A stretch of 64,000 bases of DNA from Paraburkholderia dioscoreae (GTDB lineage: Bacteria > Pseudomonadota > Gammaproteobacteria > Burkholderiales > Burkholderiaceae), in NCBI RefSeq assembly GCF_902459535.1, contig NZ_LR699554.1:3038001-3102000 (forward strand). Reading direction: 5' to 3'. How positions within the stretch are numbered: position 1 is the first letter of the stretch; each line of letters starts with the position of its first letter. Below are positions 45,549-52,827 of the stretch, piece by piece. A program made the translations under genes and the position numbers. The notes below the pieces were generated by a model. That model worked only from the letters and a program-made list of their open reading frames with translations. It did no database searches and was not told the origin of the DNA.

Positions 45549-47699
45549 TCAAGGCGAGCGTGGCTTTGTCGTAATCGGCGCGAAATCGGCGACGATATGA
45601 TCGCGGCCATATTTGCTGCCGATCTGTGTGAGCCGCGTGTCCAGCGCGCGCAGATATTCGGCGCGCGATTCGCTTTCGGGCCGCGGCTTGTCGAATAGCG
45701 GCGCAGGCGTAATCAGCAGCACGACCATCTCCGATCCGAACGGCTTTGAGATGATCCAGTCGCCGGCGCTGCCGATGGTGGCGGTGTAATGCGGCGGCGC
45801 CTGATTGTCCTTGGCGCGCGGGCTCGGCACCATGTGCACGACGCTGCCGTCGAGCTGGTAGTAGTCCAGGTTCACATACGAGTCATAGCCCGGCGTGGCG
45901 ACGTCGACGACCAGCGGATCGCCGTCGCTCAATTGACCGCTGGGCGGCCTCACGTGCAAGGCCGCAGCGTGGCCGGTCTGCATGTTGTCAATCCAGTAGG
46001 GCGCGAGCGCCTTGACGGTGTCGCACTTGTCGTCGGCGAGCGGCTCGACTGCAAGTGTCACCGTATCGACGCCCGGCAGCGCCGCCAGCGTGTCCTTCAG
46101 ACGCGCCGCGCCGTAACGCTGCGAGACGTAACCGCGCACCGTCAGCGAGTGATCCTGCACCGAAGCGGACAGTGCGGAACAGGGCGCCTGCATTAGCGCG
46201 GACGTGACGGTGGCTAGAGTCAGCGCGGGCTTGGGCGCGGGCGGTGGCGCAGGAGTCGTAGCGGGCGCCACCGCGACAGGACCTGCCGGAGGCGCCGCAA
46301 CCGGCGCCGACACCGCCTCACCCGAAGACGACAAAGACGAAGACGAAGAAGCCGCCTGCTCCGCCGGACTCTGCGAAGCGCCCGCCTCCGTCTGCGGCTC
46401 GGTCTGCCGGTTCGGCGCCGAGCGGAACGCGAATACACCGACCGCCGCGGCGCACACCACCGCGAAGCTCGCGAGCCCCACCTTCGCCAGCGTGCCGGAT
46501 TTCTCCGCGCGGGCTTCGTTATCGAACTCGGCGATGAAGCGCTCCACACTCGGCATGCGCGTATTGCGATCGAACGACAACGCGGCACGCAGCGCGCGCC
46601 ATTGTTTCGCGTCGAGATTGGCGGGCCGCTGCGGCTTGAAATCAGCATTGCGGGCCTGCGTGGCCGACAACCGGTCGAACGGATGATGCCCCGTCAGCAG
46701 TTCATACGTGATGCAGCCGAGTGCGTAGATATCGTCGCGCGGGTCCGGTTCGCGGTGCTCGATCATTTCCGGGCTGGCGTAGGCGGGCGTCAACGCGCCG
46801 AGGCTGCCGGGATCGAAGACGGTCGCGTCGCTCTCCTCTTCCGGACGCTGAAACACGCGGGCGATGCCGAAATCGATCACCTTCACTTCGGCATTCGTTG
46901 TGAGAAACACGTTGGCGGGCTTGAAGTCGCAATGCACGAAGCCGCGTTCGTGAGCATAAGCGAGCGCGCTGCTCATGCCGCGCACGATCGGCAGTGCCGC
47001 GCGCACCGGCATGCCCTGATAGCCCGGCGTGCGCAGCAACTGGCTGAGCGGTTTGCCGGACAGATACTCCATGGTCAGATAAACGATCGGCCCGTCGCGG
47101 TCGAAGTCGTACACCGTGATGATGTTGCGATGCGCGAGCACCTGCGCCTTGCGTGCCTCGCGCTGTAACGCGACGAGCGAATTCGGGTTGCCGCGGAACT
47201 GGACGTTGAGCACCTTGATCGCGAGGTATGGCTTGCGATCCGAAGCTTCGAGCTTGCGCAGATCGAGCGCCTTGTACACCGTGCCCATGCCGCCGACGCC
47301 AAGGCATTCTTCGAGCACGAAACGGTTGTTCAACGTATCGCCGGTGCCTTTGATCTGGTCGTGTGCCGCCGCGCCGCCGGTGCCAGCCGCATTGGGTGCA
47401 CTGCCTGCACTGCCGACGCTCGCTGGGCGCAGCGACGGAATGTCGACCGTGGTCTGGATGCCGGTTTCCTCGCCGCCCGCCGCCACGTTCGAGACGCGCA
47501 ACTGCTCGATGCGCCGCCGCACTTCCACATAAAGATCGTCGGGTAGCGGCGCTTTGCGATGTGCTGCGCCAAGCATGTCCAGCAGCTGCGTGGGGCCGAG
47601 TCCTTCGGTGGTCAACGTGCTGTCGAGTTGAGCCACGAACTCGTCACGGGACAGCTCGCCGTTCTGAAAGTCGTGAATCACACGCGCAAGGCTAGCCAT
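45549..47699 (-). CDS. Membrane-anchored Ser/Thr protein kinase with extracytoplasmic DUF4384-like domain
   Basis: The 716-residue protein has an N-terminal helical region, a Hanks-type kinase domain (about 127-395), a membrane segment (about 405-425), a Ser/Ala/Pro-rich linker and an exported C-terminal part. Kinase motifs are intact: G-loop GVGGMG (134-139), Lys162 in AIKVL, HCDFKPANV with Asp258 and Asn263, and DFG (276-278). The exported part has a BON-like unit (LTVRGYVSQRYGAARLKDTL) and a DUF4384-like unit (VVHMVPSP, WIISKPFGSEMVVLLI). It is the probable partner of the PP2C phosphatase and FHA protein, and of the exported caspase-FGE protein as signal receiver, by analogy with PpkA. Confidence 0.92.
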   Translation of the reverse strand: MASLARVIHDFQNGELSRDEFVAQLDSTLTTEGLGPTQLLDMLGAAHRKAPLPDDLYVEVRRRIEQLRVSNVAAGGEETGIQTTVDIPSLRPASVGSAGSAPNAAGTGGAAAHDQIKGTGDTLNNRFVLEECLGVGGMGTVYKALDLRKLEASDRKPYLAIKVLNVQFRGNPNSLVALQREARKAQVLAHRNIITVYDFDRDGPIVYLTMEYLSGKPLSQLLRTPGYQGMPVRAALPIVRGMSSALAYAHERGFVHCDFKPANVFLTTNAEVKVIDFGIARVFQRPEEESDATVFDPGSLGALTPAYASPEMIEHREPDPRDDIYALGCITYELLTGHHPFDRLSATQARNADFKPQRPANLDAKQWRALRAALSFDRNTRMPSVERFIAEFDNEARAEKSGTLAKVGLASFAVVCAAAVGVFAFRSAPNRQTEPQTEAGASQSPAEQAASSSSSLSSSGEAVSAPVAAPPAGPVAVAPATTPAPPPAPKPALTLATVTSALMQAPCSALSASVQDHSLTVRGYVSQRYGAARLKDTLAALPGVDTVTLAVEPLADDKCDTVKALAPYWIDNMQTGHAAALHVRPPSGQLSDGDPLVVDVATPGYDSYVNLDYYQLDGSVVHMVPSPRAKDNQAPPHYTATIGSAGDWIISKPFGSEMVVLLITPAPLFDKPRPESESRAEYLRALDTRLTQIGSKYGRDHIVADFAPITTKPRSP

Positions 47700-47877
47700 T
47701 TGTGCGAAGCACCGCCGCTGCCGTTGGACCGGATCGCACGCGACCCAAGCCTCTTCGGCCGATAGAGAACCTGTCGTAATCAGTTACATGTGCCGCTTCG
47801 ATACTAGCTCCAGGTCCGTGCTTTCGCAAACCAGGATTGGCCCGCTGGTCGCGCAGTGAGCCGGTGTCGTGAGATAT

Positions 47878-47902
47878 CCAACAGCGTGCCGTGGCCTGTC
47901 GG
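47878..47902. promoter_or_regulatory. Upstream activator site of peptide gene 3
   Basis: CCAACA and TGTCGG stand 13 bases apart, and the near end is 123 bp before the -24/-12 element. The site lies outside the nearly identical 945-bp repeat, yet a matching site occurs at the same distance from the second copy. Confidence 0.65.
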
Positions 47903-48024
47903 GTGCAAGCCGTCAACCGGTCATCTCGCCCGCACGGCATCACGTCTTCACCAAGCCGGTCCCATGCCTCGAAATCCTTATGCGGCGAGCTTCCTGAAAC
48001 TTTATCAGGAGCCTTGAATAAATC

Positions 48025-48040
48025 TGGCACAGCCCGTGCA
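48025..48040 (+). promoter_or_regulatory. Sigma-54 promoter of peptide genes 3 and 4
   Basis: TGGCACAGCCCGTGCA has GG and GC in the correct -24/-12 spacing and lies 75 bp before the ATG at 48115. Confidence 0.83.
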
Positions 48041-48114
48041 TTAGTGAATCCCGAGCAGACAAGTTGCTCGCAACCAACCCCGACAGCCTCACCCTTACCT
48101 CCAGGAGATTCACC

Positions 48115-48387
48115 ATGAACACGCTGACCATCAAAGACCTGTCCATCACCGAACAACTCGACAGCAAAGCCATGAGCGCCGTGCGCGGCGGTTTCGGCCC
48201 CTCCACCTCCTACTACAACTTCAGCCCCGTCTTCGCCCCGAACAACAGCAAGAAGGTCGATGCCACCCAGCTCATCAACAACGAGCTGAACCTGCAGAAC
48301 GCCAACGGCAACAACGTCGCCTTTGCCTCCGGCATCAGCTCGACGGTCAACCCCTACCTCTCGACGAGCAACAACATCCACGTGTAA
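48115..48387 (+). CDS. Double-glycine leader small secreted protein (peptide 3)
   Basis: The 90-residue protein has the 26-residue leader ending LDSKAMSAVRGG and a 64-residue mature part starting FGPSTSYYNFSPVF and ending in TSNNIHV. It is rich in Asn (for example QNANGNN) with no Cys, so it has no disulfides or lanthionine. AGGAGA lies seven bases before the ATG. The gene at 61354 encodes the same protein, and peptide 2 is a relative. Expected route: leader cut by the C39 exporter, export through the adaptor and channel. Confidence 0.88.
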   Translation: MNTLTIKDLSITEQLDSKAMSAVRGGFGPSTSYYNFSPVFAPNNSKKVDATQLINNELNLQNANGNNVAFASGISSTVNPYLSTSNNIHV

Positions 48388-48475
48388 TACGCGACGCGGC
48401 GAGGCGCCCGCCTTCCCGGTGCGCCTCACTTCCCGCCGCCTACCCGCGTCCTGCGCGCACCTTTGGAGAAGCACC

Positions 48476-48760
48476 ATGTCACCCCTCATGATTCGCGATC
48501 TGTCCGGCACCCGCGAGCTCGACCGCCGCGCCATGTCGGCGGTGGCCGGCGGCACCGGCAGCAGCGTGCCCGGCCTGCCTTCGGTCGCCGGCCTCAGCGG
48601 CATTGCCAACGTCAATGTCTCGGTGAACCAGAACCTCAACCAGATGCAATACGTCAACGTCGCCGCACTCAACAACGTCGGCGTGATCGGCGCGGGCTTC
48701 GTGCCGCTGCACCTGAACGTCAGCCCGTCGCTCTGGGGCGCCAACTACGCCAACGTGTAA
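48476..48760 (+). CDS. Double-glycine leader small secreted protein (peptide 4)
   Basis: The 94-residue protein has a 26-residue leader ending LDRRAMSAVAGG. The 68-residue mature part starts TGSSVPGLPSVAG and holds alternating polar-hydrophobic stretches such as NVNVSVNQNLNQMQYVNV that favour beta strands. TTTGGAGAAG lies upstream of the ATG. It stands 88 bp after peptide gene 3 and is probably in the same transcript, suggesting a two-component (paired) product. The copy at 61715 differs by one residue in the leader (Ser for Pro at position 3). Confidence 0.87.
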   Translation: MSPLMIRDLSGTRELDRRAMSAVAGGTGSSVPGLPSVAGLSGIANVNVSVNQNLNQMQYVNVAALNNVGVIGAGFVPLHLNVSPSLWGANYANV

Positions 48761-48797
48761 CCGCTCAACGTGGCGGGGGCCGGGGGGCCCCGCTACG

Positions 48798-48821
48798 GCC
48801 GGCCGGTCGTCTCCGGCCGGC
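48798..48821 (+). terminator. GC-rich hairpin after peptide gene 4
   Basis: GCCGGCCGG and CCGGCCGGC pair around TCGTCT. No T-run follows. It may stabilise the upstream message or reduce reading into peptide gene 5. The same hairpin lies in repeat copy B. Confidence 0.55.
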
Positions 48822-48943
48822 AAGCGGCGCACAGATTTCCTATACTGATTGTGCGAGGAGACCTCAGCACATTTCACGACACACCCGGGCGGCAGCCGGC
48901 GATTCACGCCGGCATGCCGCTCGCTTTCTTTCCTGGAGTCACT

Positions 48944-49153
48944 ATGGCAAAGCTCATCATCAGGGATCTCACCGACAGCGTCGAACTCGACCGGCAGGCA
49001 ATGACGGCTATCGTCGGCGGTGCTCGTATCGGCGCGCGGCTGAATGGGGCCGTGCCGCTGGTGCCGGCTTCGGCACGCGTCGTCGAATACCCTCCCGGGT
49101 TCCCCACTGCGCACCAGACGATTGCACGGGCGGCCATGCAGCGCAAACCGTAG
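48944..49153 (+). CDS. Double-glycine leader small protein (peptide 5)
   Basis: The 69-residue protein has a 26-residue leader ending LDRQAMTAIVGG and a 43-residue mature part starting ARIGARLNGAVPL, basic and Pro/Ala-rich, ending QRKP. It is unlike the Asn-rich mature parts of peptides 2-4. CCTGGAG lies eight bases before the ATG. No -24/-12 element lies in the 183 bases upstream; a TATACT sequence near 48841 could be a -10 box, or it may be read from the promoter of peptide 3. The second repeat copy ends just before this gene. Confidence 0.78.
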   Translation: MAKLIIRDLTDSVELDRQAMTAIVGGARIGARLNGAVPLVPASARVVEYPPGFPTAHQTIARAAMQRKP

Positions 49154-49187
49154 CGCGCACGGTTCCCGCGCCGCATATTCACAACAG

Positions 49188-49212
49188 CGGCACGCGTTAT
49201 CCACGCGTGCCG
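49188..49212 (+). terminator. Hairpin after peptide gene 5
   Basis: CGGCACGCG and CGCGTGCCG pair around seven bases and are followed by TTTGCTTT, a weak T-rich tail that could make a terminator for peptide gene 5. Confidence 0.6.
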
Positions 49213-49243
49213 TTTGCTTTCGCGAACCGTGGAGCGGCGCAAG

Positions 49244-49269
49244 CCGACAACCCGCACGCGGTTGGTCGG
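49244..49269. promoter_or_regulatory. Candidate activator site of peptide gene 6
   Basis: CCGACA, 13 bases, then TGGTCGG: the same inverted repeat as at the other peptide promoters with one extra base in the right half. The near end is 130 bp before the -24/-12 element. Confidence 0.55.
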
Positions 49270-49398
49270 GCCTCGCCGAACACTTCCGTTGCATATCACG
49301 TTGTCCGGGCTTCATGTTCGGCGAACGCATGGCGTCTCTGCCTTGCTGGCCTTGCGTTGCCGCCTCGCATATGATTTCCTCGCTCATCGCGTGCAATT

Positions 49399-49414
49399 TG
49401 GCATACCCCTTGCA
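49399..49414 (+). promoter_or_regulatory. Sigma-54 promoter of peptide gene 6
   Basis: TGGCATACCCCTTGCA is a near-perfect match to the sigma-54 consensus with correct spacing, 56 bp before the ATG. Confidence 0.85.
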
Positions 49415-49469
49415 GAAGAATGGCTGAGCACCGCACCGTGCTCGCTCATCCACCTTCAGGAGTAACACC

Positions 49470-49676
49470 ATGAAATCCTCACTCGTCGTCAAAGACCTGC
49501 CGCGCTCCGCGGATCACACACATGACGAAATGACGCTCACCGCCGCGCAGATGAAAACTCTGCGCGGCGGCCGTTCCGTCGTCGTCACTGTCGACGGCGG
49601 CTCGCAAGCGCACGTCGACGACTTTGCGATCAATACCGCCATCTTCGAAGGACGGATTAGCGGAACCTACCTGTAG
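49470..49676 (+). CDS. Double-glycine leader small protein (peptide 6)
   Basis: The 68-residue protein has a longer, 34-residue leader ending LTAAQMKTLRGG, which keeps Leu(-12), Met(-7), Leu(-4) and Gly-Gly. The 34-residue mature part is RSVVVTVDGGSQAHVDD onward to GTYL, acidic and Asn-poor. The N-terminal VVKDL pattern is shared with the other leaders. CAGGAG lies eight bases before the ATG. It is the last gene of the main locus; a hairpin follows. Confidence 0.8.
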   Translation: MKSSLVVKDLPRSADHTHDEMTLTAAQMKTLRGGRSVVVTVDGGSQAHVDDFAINTAIFEGRISGTYL

Positions 49677-49703
49677 GACGCGCGAGATGTCCGCAATTGG
49701 AAA

Positions 49704-49737
49704 CAGGCCCCCTTCACGTCACCGTGGAGGGGGCCTG
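49704..49737. terminator. Hairpin between peptide gene 6 and the lyase gene
   Basis: CAGGCCCCCTTCACG and CGTGGAGGGGGCCTG pair over 15 positions (one G-T type mismatch) around a four-base loop. It lies between convergent genes and suits a bidirectional terminator, though the T-run is short. Confidence 0.7.
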
Positions 49738-49795
49738 TCCAGTTGATGTGGTGAATGGTCTGACAGAAGCGCGCTTGCCGATAGTTCAACCCATT

Positions 49796-50701
49796 TCAGG
49801 CAGCGTCGGCCTTACTCCGAGGCGTTGAGGCCACAACATTGAACGACGCCTCTTCGGCCACCGCTTCGTCGAGACCGACAAAGCGGTTGAAATCCTCGAA
49901 GGAAGTCATCCGGTCCGCGACTGAATCGGTCGAGCCTTCGCGCATGAAGATTTCCATCATCTCCTTGACCGCTTTGTGCATCGCAAACATCGGTTCGATG
50001 GGGCACAGCGCATAGTCGAAGCCGAGCTTGTACACCTGGTCGAGCGTCAGATACGGACTCTTGCCCGAGCGTGCCATGTTGAACAGAATCGGCTTGCCGA
50101 GCGGCTTCAATCTGCGCACCATTTCCTGCATCTGCTCGATACTTTCCGGCGCGTCCGCATACAGACCGTCGGCGCCGGCTTCGGCGTAGGCCGCGAGCCG
50201 CTCGATCGCATCGTTCAGACCCGTCACGGCAATCGCGTCGGTTCGCGCGACCACGAAGAAGTCGGGATCGGTTCGCGCGGCCAGCATGGCCCGCAATTTT
50301 GCCTGCATCTCCTCTTTCGGAATCACCTGCTTGCCGGCAAAGTGGCCGCACTTCTTCGGCACCGCCTGATCTTCCAGATGCAGCACCGAAGCGCCTGCTT
50401 CTTCCCACAAACGGATCGTCCGCTGCACGTCGAGGATGCCGCCGTAACCGGTGTCGGCATCGGCGAATACCGGCAGCGATGTAACACGGCAAATACGGCG
50501 GATATGCTCAAACATCTCCGTCTGCGTCAACAGACCGACATCCGGCTGCCCGGCCATGATTGCCGATGCCGCAAACCCGCTCACGTAAATCGCTTTGGCG
50601 CCCGCCTGTTCGGCGAGCATCGCGGTCACGGCATCGTGCGCGCCGAGGCAAACAAAAGGCGGCGACTTCAACAACTCCCTGAAACGTGCAGAACGGCTCA
50701 C
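49796..50701 (-). CDS. Isocitrate lyase/PEP mutase family lyase (2,3-dimethylmalate lyase- or methylisocitrate lyase-like), copy 2
   Basis: The 301-residue protein has the family core: YVSGFAASAIMAGQPDVG, ADADTGYGG for metal binding, HLEDQ, and the catalytic-loop motif PKKCGH. These enzymes cleave 2-methylisocitrate, 2,3-dimethylmalate, oxaloacetate or related acids. The GTG at 50699-50701 was chosen because AGGGAGAA lies seven bases upstream; a GTG 13 codons earlier lacks one. It is the last gene of the minus-strand catabolic operon, 84 bp after the LeuD-like gene. Substrate is inferred from context only. Confidence 0.85.
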   Translation of the reverse strand: MSRSARFRELLKSPPFVCLGAHDAVTAMLAEQAGAKAIYVSGFAASAIMAGQPDVGLLTQTEMFEHIRRICRVTSLPVFADADTGYGGILDVQRTIRLWEEAGASVLHLEDQAVPKKCGHFAGKQVIPKEEMQAKLRAMLAARTDPDFFVVARTDAIAVTGLNDAIERLAAYAEAGADGLYADAPESIEQMQEMVRRLKPLGKPILFNMARSGKSPYLTLDQVYKLGFDYALCPIEPMFAMHKAVKEMMEIFMREGSTDSVADRMTSFEDFNRFVGLDEAVAEEASFNVVASTPRSKADAA

Positions 50702-50785
50702 AGTGCTTCTCCCTGTCAAGTCAGATCGGGCGATGTTCACGCCCGCGTCGAAGGCGACCCATTCGCGTTCGACGCGGGCGGCGGC

Positions 50786-51406
50786 CTATCGCGGCATGTA
50801 AGCCCACGCGCGTTTGGCGCGGTCCGTGCGGCGAAACGCGTCGATATCGTCGGCCAGACGCAACGTCTGATCGACCTCGTCGAGTCCTTCGAGCAGAACC
50901 GCCCGGCGCGCGGCGTCGAACTCGAACGGCATTGGTTCAAGTCCGTCCGCGCGGATTTGCAGGGCGCGCAGATCGACTTCGAGCGGCGTGCCGTCAGCGG
51001 CCACCGCAGCGAGTGTCGCGATCGACGCGGCGTCGAGACAGATCGGCAGCAGCCCGTTTTGCAGGCAATTGGCGAAGAAAATGTCGCCGAATGAAGGTGC
51101 GATCACGCAACGAATGCCGAACTCTTCGAGCGCCCACACCGCCATTTCGCGCGAGCTGCCACAGCCGAAGTTCACGCCGCCGAGCAGAATGCAGGCATGC
51201 CGGAACGCTGGCTGGTTGAGCACGAAATCTTCGCGTTCTCCCTGCTCCGGACCGCCTTCGCGATAACGCAACGTCTCGAACAGCCAAGGGCCGAGCTGGC
51301 CTCGCACGAGTTGCGAAATTCTTTCGATGCGAATGATCAGATCCGTGTCGACGTTGTTGCGCGGTAACGACGCGGCCGGACCTTTGACCACCGTGAACGC
51401 TTTCAT
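50786..51406 (-). CDS. LeuD-like hydratase small subunit
   Basis: The 206-residue protein has the aconitase-swivel signature of 3-isopropylmalate/dimethylmaleate dehydratase small subunits: NNVDTDLIIR, NFGCGSSREMAVWALEEFGIR and DIFFANCLQNGLLP. Its ATG overlaps the stop of the LeuC-like gene (ATGA). Being in a transport-catabolism operon with two C-C lyases rather than with leuB suggests a catabolic hydratase such as dimethylmaleate hydratase (DmdB-like) instead of leucine synthesis. Confidence 0.87.
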   Translation of the reverse strand: MKAFTVVKGPAASLPRNNVDTDLIIRIERISQLVRGQLGPWLFETLRYREGGPEQGEREDFVLNQPAFRHACILLGGVNFGCGSSREMAVWALEEFGIRCVIAPSFGDIFFANCLQNGLLPICLDAASIATLAAVAADGTPLEVDLRALQIRADGLEPMPFEFDAARRAVLLEGLDEVDQTLRLADDIDAFRRTDRAKRAWAYMPR

Positions 51407-52827
51407 GATGGGGCTCCCGCATACGACGACGTCGGCGCGGCAATGTGACCGGCCAAAGCGCTCGCCGCCGCCACGGCCGGACTCGCCAGATGCGTGCGCG
51501 CGCCGGGCCCCTGGCGGCCGACAAAGTTGCGATTCGACGTCGATACGCAGCGCTCGCCACGCCCCACCACGTCGCCGTTCGCACCAACGCACATCGAGCA
51601 GCCGGGCTCGCGCCATTCGAAGCCGGCCGTGCGGAATATCTGCGCGAGACCCTGTGCCTCCGCTTCTCGCGCAACGCTCAACGACCCCGGCACCACCCAC
51701 GCGGTCACACCTTCGGCGACATGGTGGCCCGCCACGATGCGCGCGGCCGCCTGCAAGTCTTCGATGCGGCTATTGGTGCACGATCCGATGAACACGCGAT
51801 CGACCGCCAGCTCATCCAGATGCTGCCCCGCGTGCACGCCCATGTAGTCGAGCGCCCGTTGCAATGCTTCACGGCGCGCGGGATCGGACTCGTTGCCTGG
51901 ATCCGGTACGGCGGCGTCGATCGCGATCACGTGTTCGGGGCTCGTACCCCAGGTGACCTGCACCGCGATCGCCGCCGCGTCGATCTCCACTTCGCGATCG
52001 AAGTGCGCGCCGTCGTCCGTCGGCAAGCGGCGCCAGTCTTCCAGCGCCGCCTCGAAGCTCGCGCCTTGCGGTGCATACGGACGTCCACGCAGATAGACAA
52101 AAGTCGTCTCGTCGGGCGCGACGAAGCCGAACTTGGCGCCGAGTTCGATCGTCAGATTGCACAGCGTCAAACGTGCTTCCATCGAGAGCGCTTCGACCGC
52201 CTCGCCAGCGAACTCGACTGCGTAGCCGGTACCCGCGCCGGCGCCGAGCGCGCCGATCACGTAGAGGATCATGTCCTTGGCCGTGACGCCCTCGGCGACG
52301 CTGCCTTTAAACCGTATCCGCATCGTTTTGGGCTTCTTCTGGCGTACGGTTTGTGTCGCCAGCACATGTACCAGTTCGGTCGAACCGATGCCGAACGCGA
52401 GCGCACCCAACGCCCCGTGAGTGCAGGTATGGCTGTCGGCGCAGACGATCAGCGTGCCCGGCAGCGACAATCCGAGCTCCGGTCCGATCACGTGGACGAT
52501 GCCCTGCCTGCCTTCGGTGCCGATATCGAACAGAGGAATGGCGTGCTGCGCCATCTGCTCGCGCAGCGTGTCGACCATTGTCGTGCTCCAGTCCGCATCA
52601 CCCGCCTGGCGGCCGGGTCGCGTGGAGATCACGTGATCGAGCGTCGCGAACGTCAACTCGGGGTTGCTGACCGGCAAATGGCGGGCTTCGAGTACACGTA
52701 CCGCTTCGACCCCGGTCAACTCATGCATCAGATTGCGATCCACCTGCAACAGATCGGCGCTGCCCGGCAGATTCGCAATCGTGTGGCTGTTCCACAGCTT
52801 GTCGAACAGCGTGCGCGGCGCATTCAT
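51403..52827 (-). CDS. LeuC-like hydratase large subunit (iron-sulfur)
   Basis: The 474-residue protein has the aconitase-family features DSHTCTHGALGALAFGIG, IGSCTNSRIEDL and the cluster-ligand pair in GCSMCVGANGD, so it should carry a 4Fe-4S cluster. It forms a heterodimer with the LeuD-like product. The ATG at 52825-52827 overlaps the stop of the upstream lyase gene (ATGA). Context fits a dimethylmaleate, citraconate or similar hydratase; leucine-pathway isopropylmalate isomerase is the alternative. Confidence 0.88.
   Translation of the reverse strand: MNAPRTLFDKLWNSHTIANLPGSADLLQVDRNLMHELTGVEAVRVLEARHLPVSNPELTFATLDHVISTRPGRQAGDADWSTTMVDTLREQMAQHAIPLFDIGTEGRQGIVHVIGPELGLSLPGTLIVCADSHTCTHGALGALAFGIGSTELVHVLATQTVRQKKPKTMRIRFKGSVAEGVTAKDMILYVIGALGAGAGTGYAVEFAGEAVEALSMEARLTLCNLTIELGAKFGFVAPDETTFVYLRGRPYAPQGASFEAALEDWRRLPTDDGAHFDREVEIDAAAIAVQVTWGTSPEHVIAIDAAVPDPGNESDPARREALQRALDYMGVHAGQHLDELAVDRVFIGSCTNSRIEDLQAAARIVAGHHVAEGVTAWVVPGSLSVAREAEAQGLAQIFRTAGFEWREPGCSMCVGANGDVVGRGERCVSTSNRNFVGRQGPGARTHLASPAVAAASALAGHIAAPTSSYAGAPS

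Larger units (their letters stand above)
47700..48114. other. 415-bp divergent control region of the kinase gene and peptide gene 3
   Basis: No gene is seen. It holds the activator site at 47878-47902, the sigma-54 promoter at 48025-48040 and the left end of the 945-bp repeat at about 47976. Confidence 0.6.
47976..48920 (+). repeat. 945-bp direct repeat, copy A
   Basis: This segment recurs at 61215-62159 (offset 13,239) with only four base differences that I can see: near 47996, 48081, 48168 and 48483. It spans the sigma-54 promoter and two peptide genes, and stops about 24 bases before the ATG of the third peptide gene. Confidence 0.92.
49154..49469. other. 316-bp control region between peptide genes 5 and 6
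   Basis: No gene is seen. It holds a hairpin (49188-49212), a candidate activator site (49244-49269) and a sigma-54 promoter (49399-49414). Confidence 0.6.

Noticed and set aside
48761..48943. Separate sigma-54 promoter for peptide gene 5
   Set aside because: No TGGC-N8-GC element with correct spacing lies in this gap; only a possible TATACT -10 box is present.
28405..49676. Type VI secretion locus, suggested by kinase, PP2C, FHA and FGE genes
   Set aside because: No TssB/C sheath, Hcp, VgrG, ClpV, TssJ/L/M or baseplate gene is present; the exporter genes are of type I.
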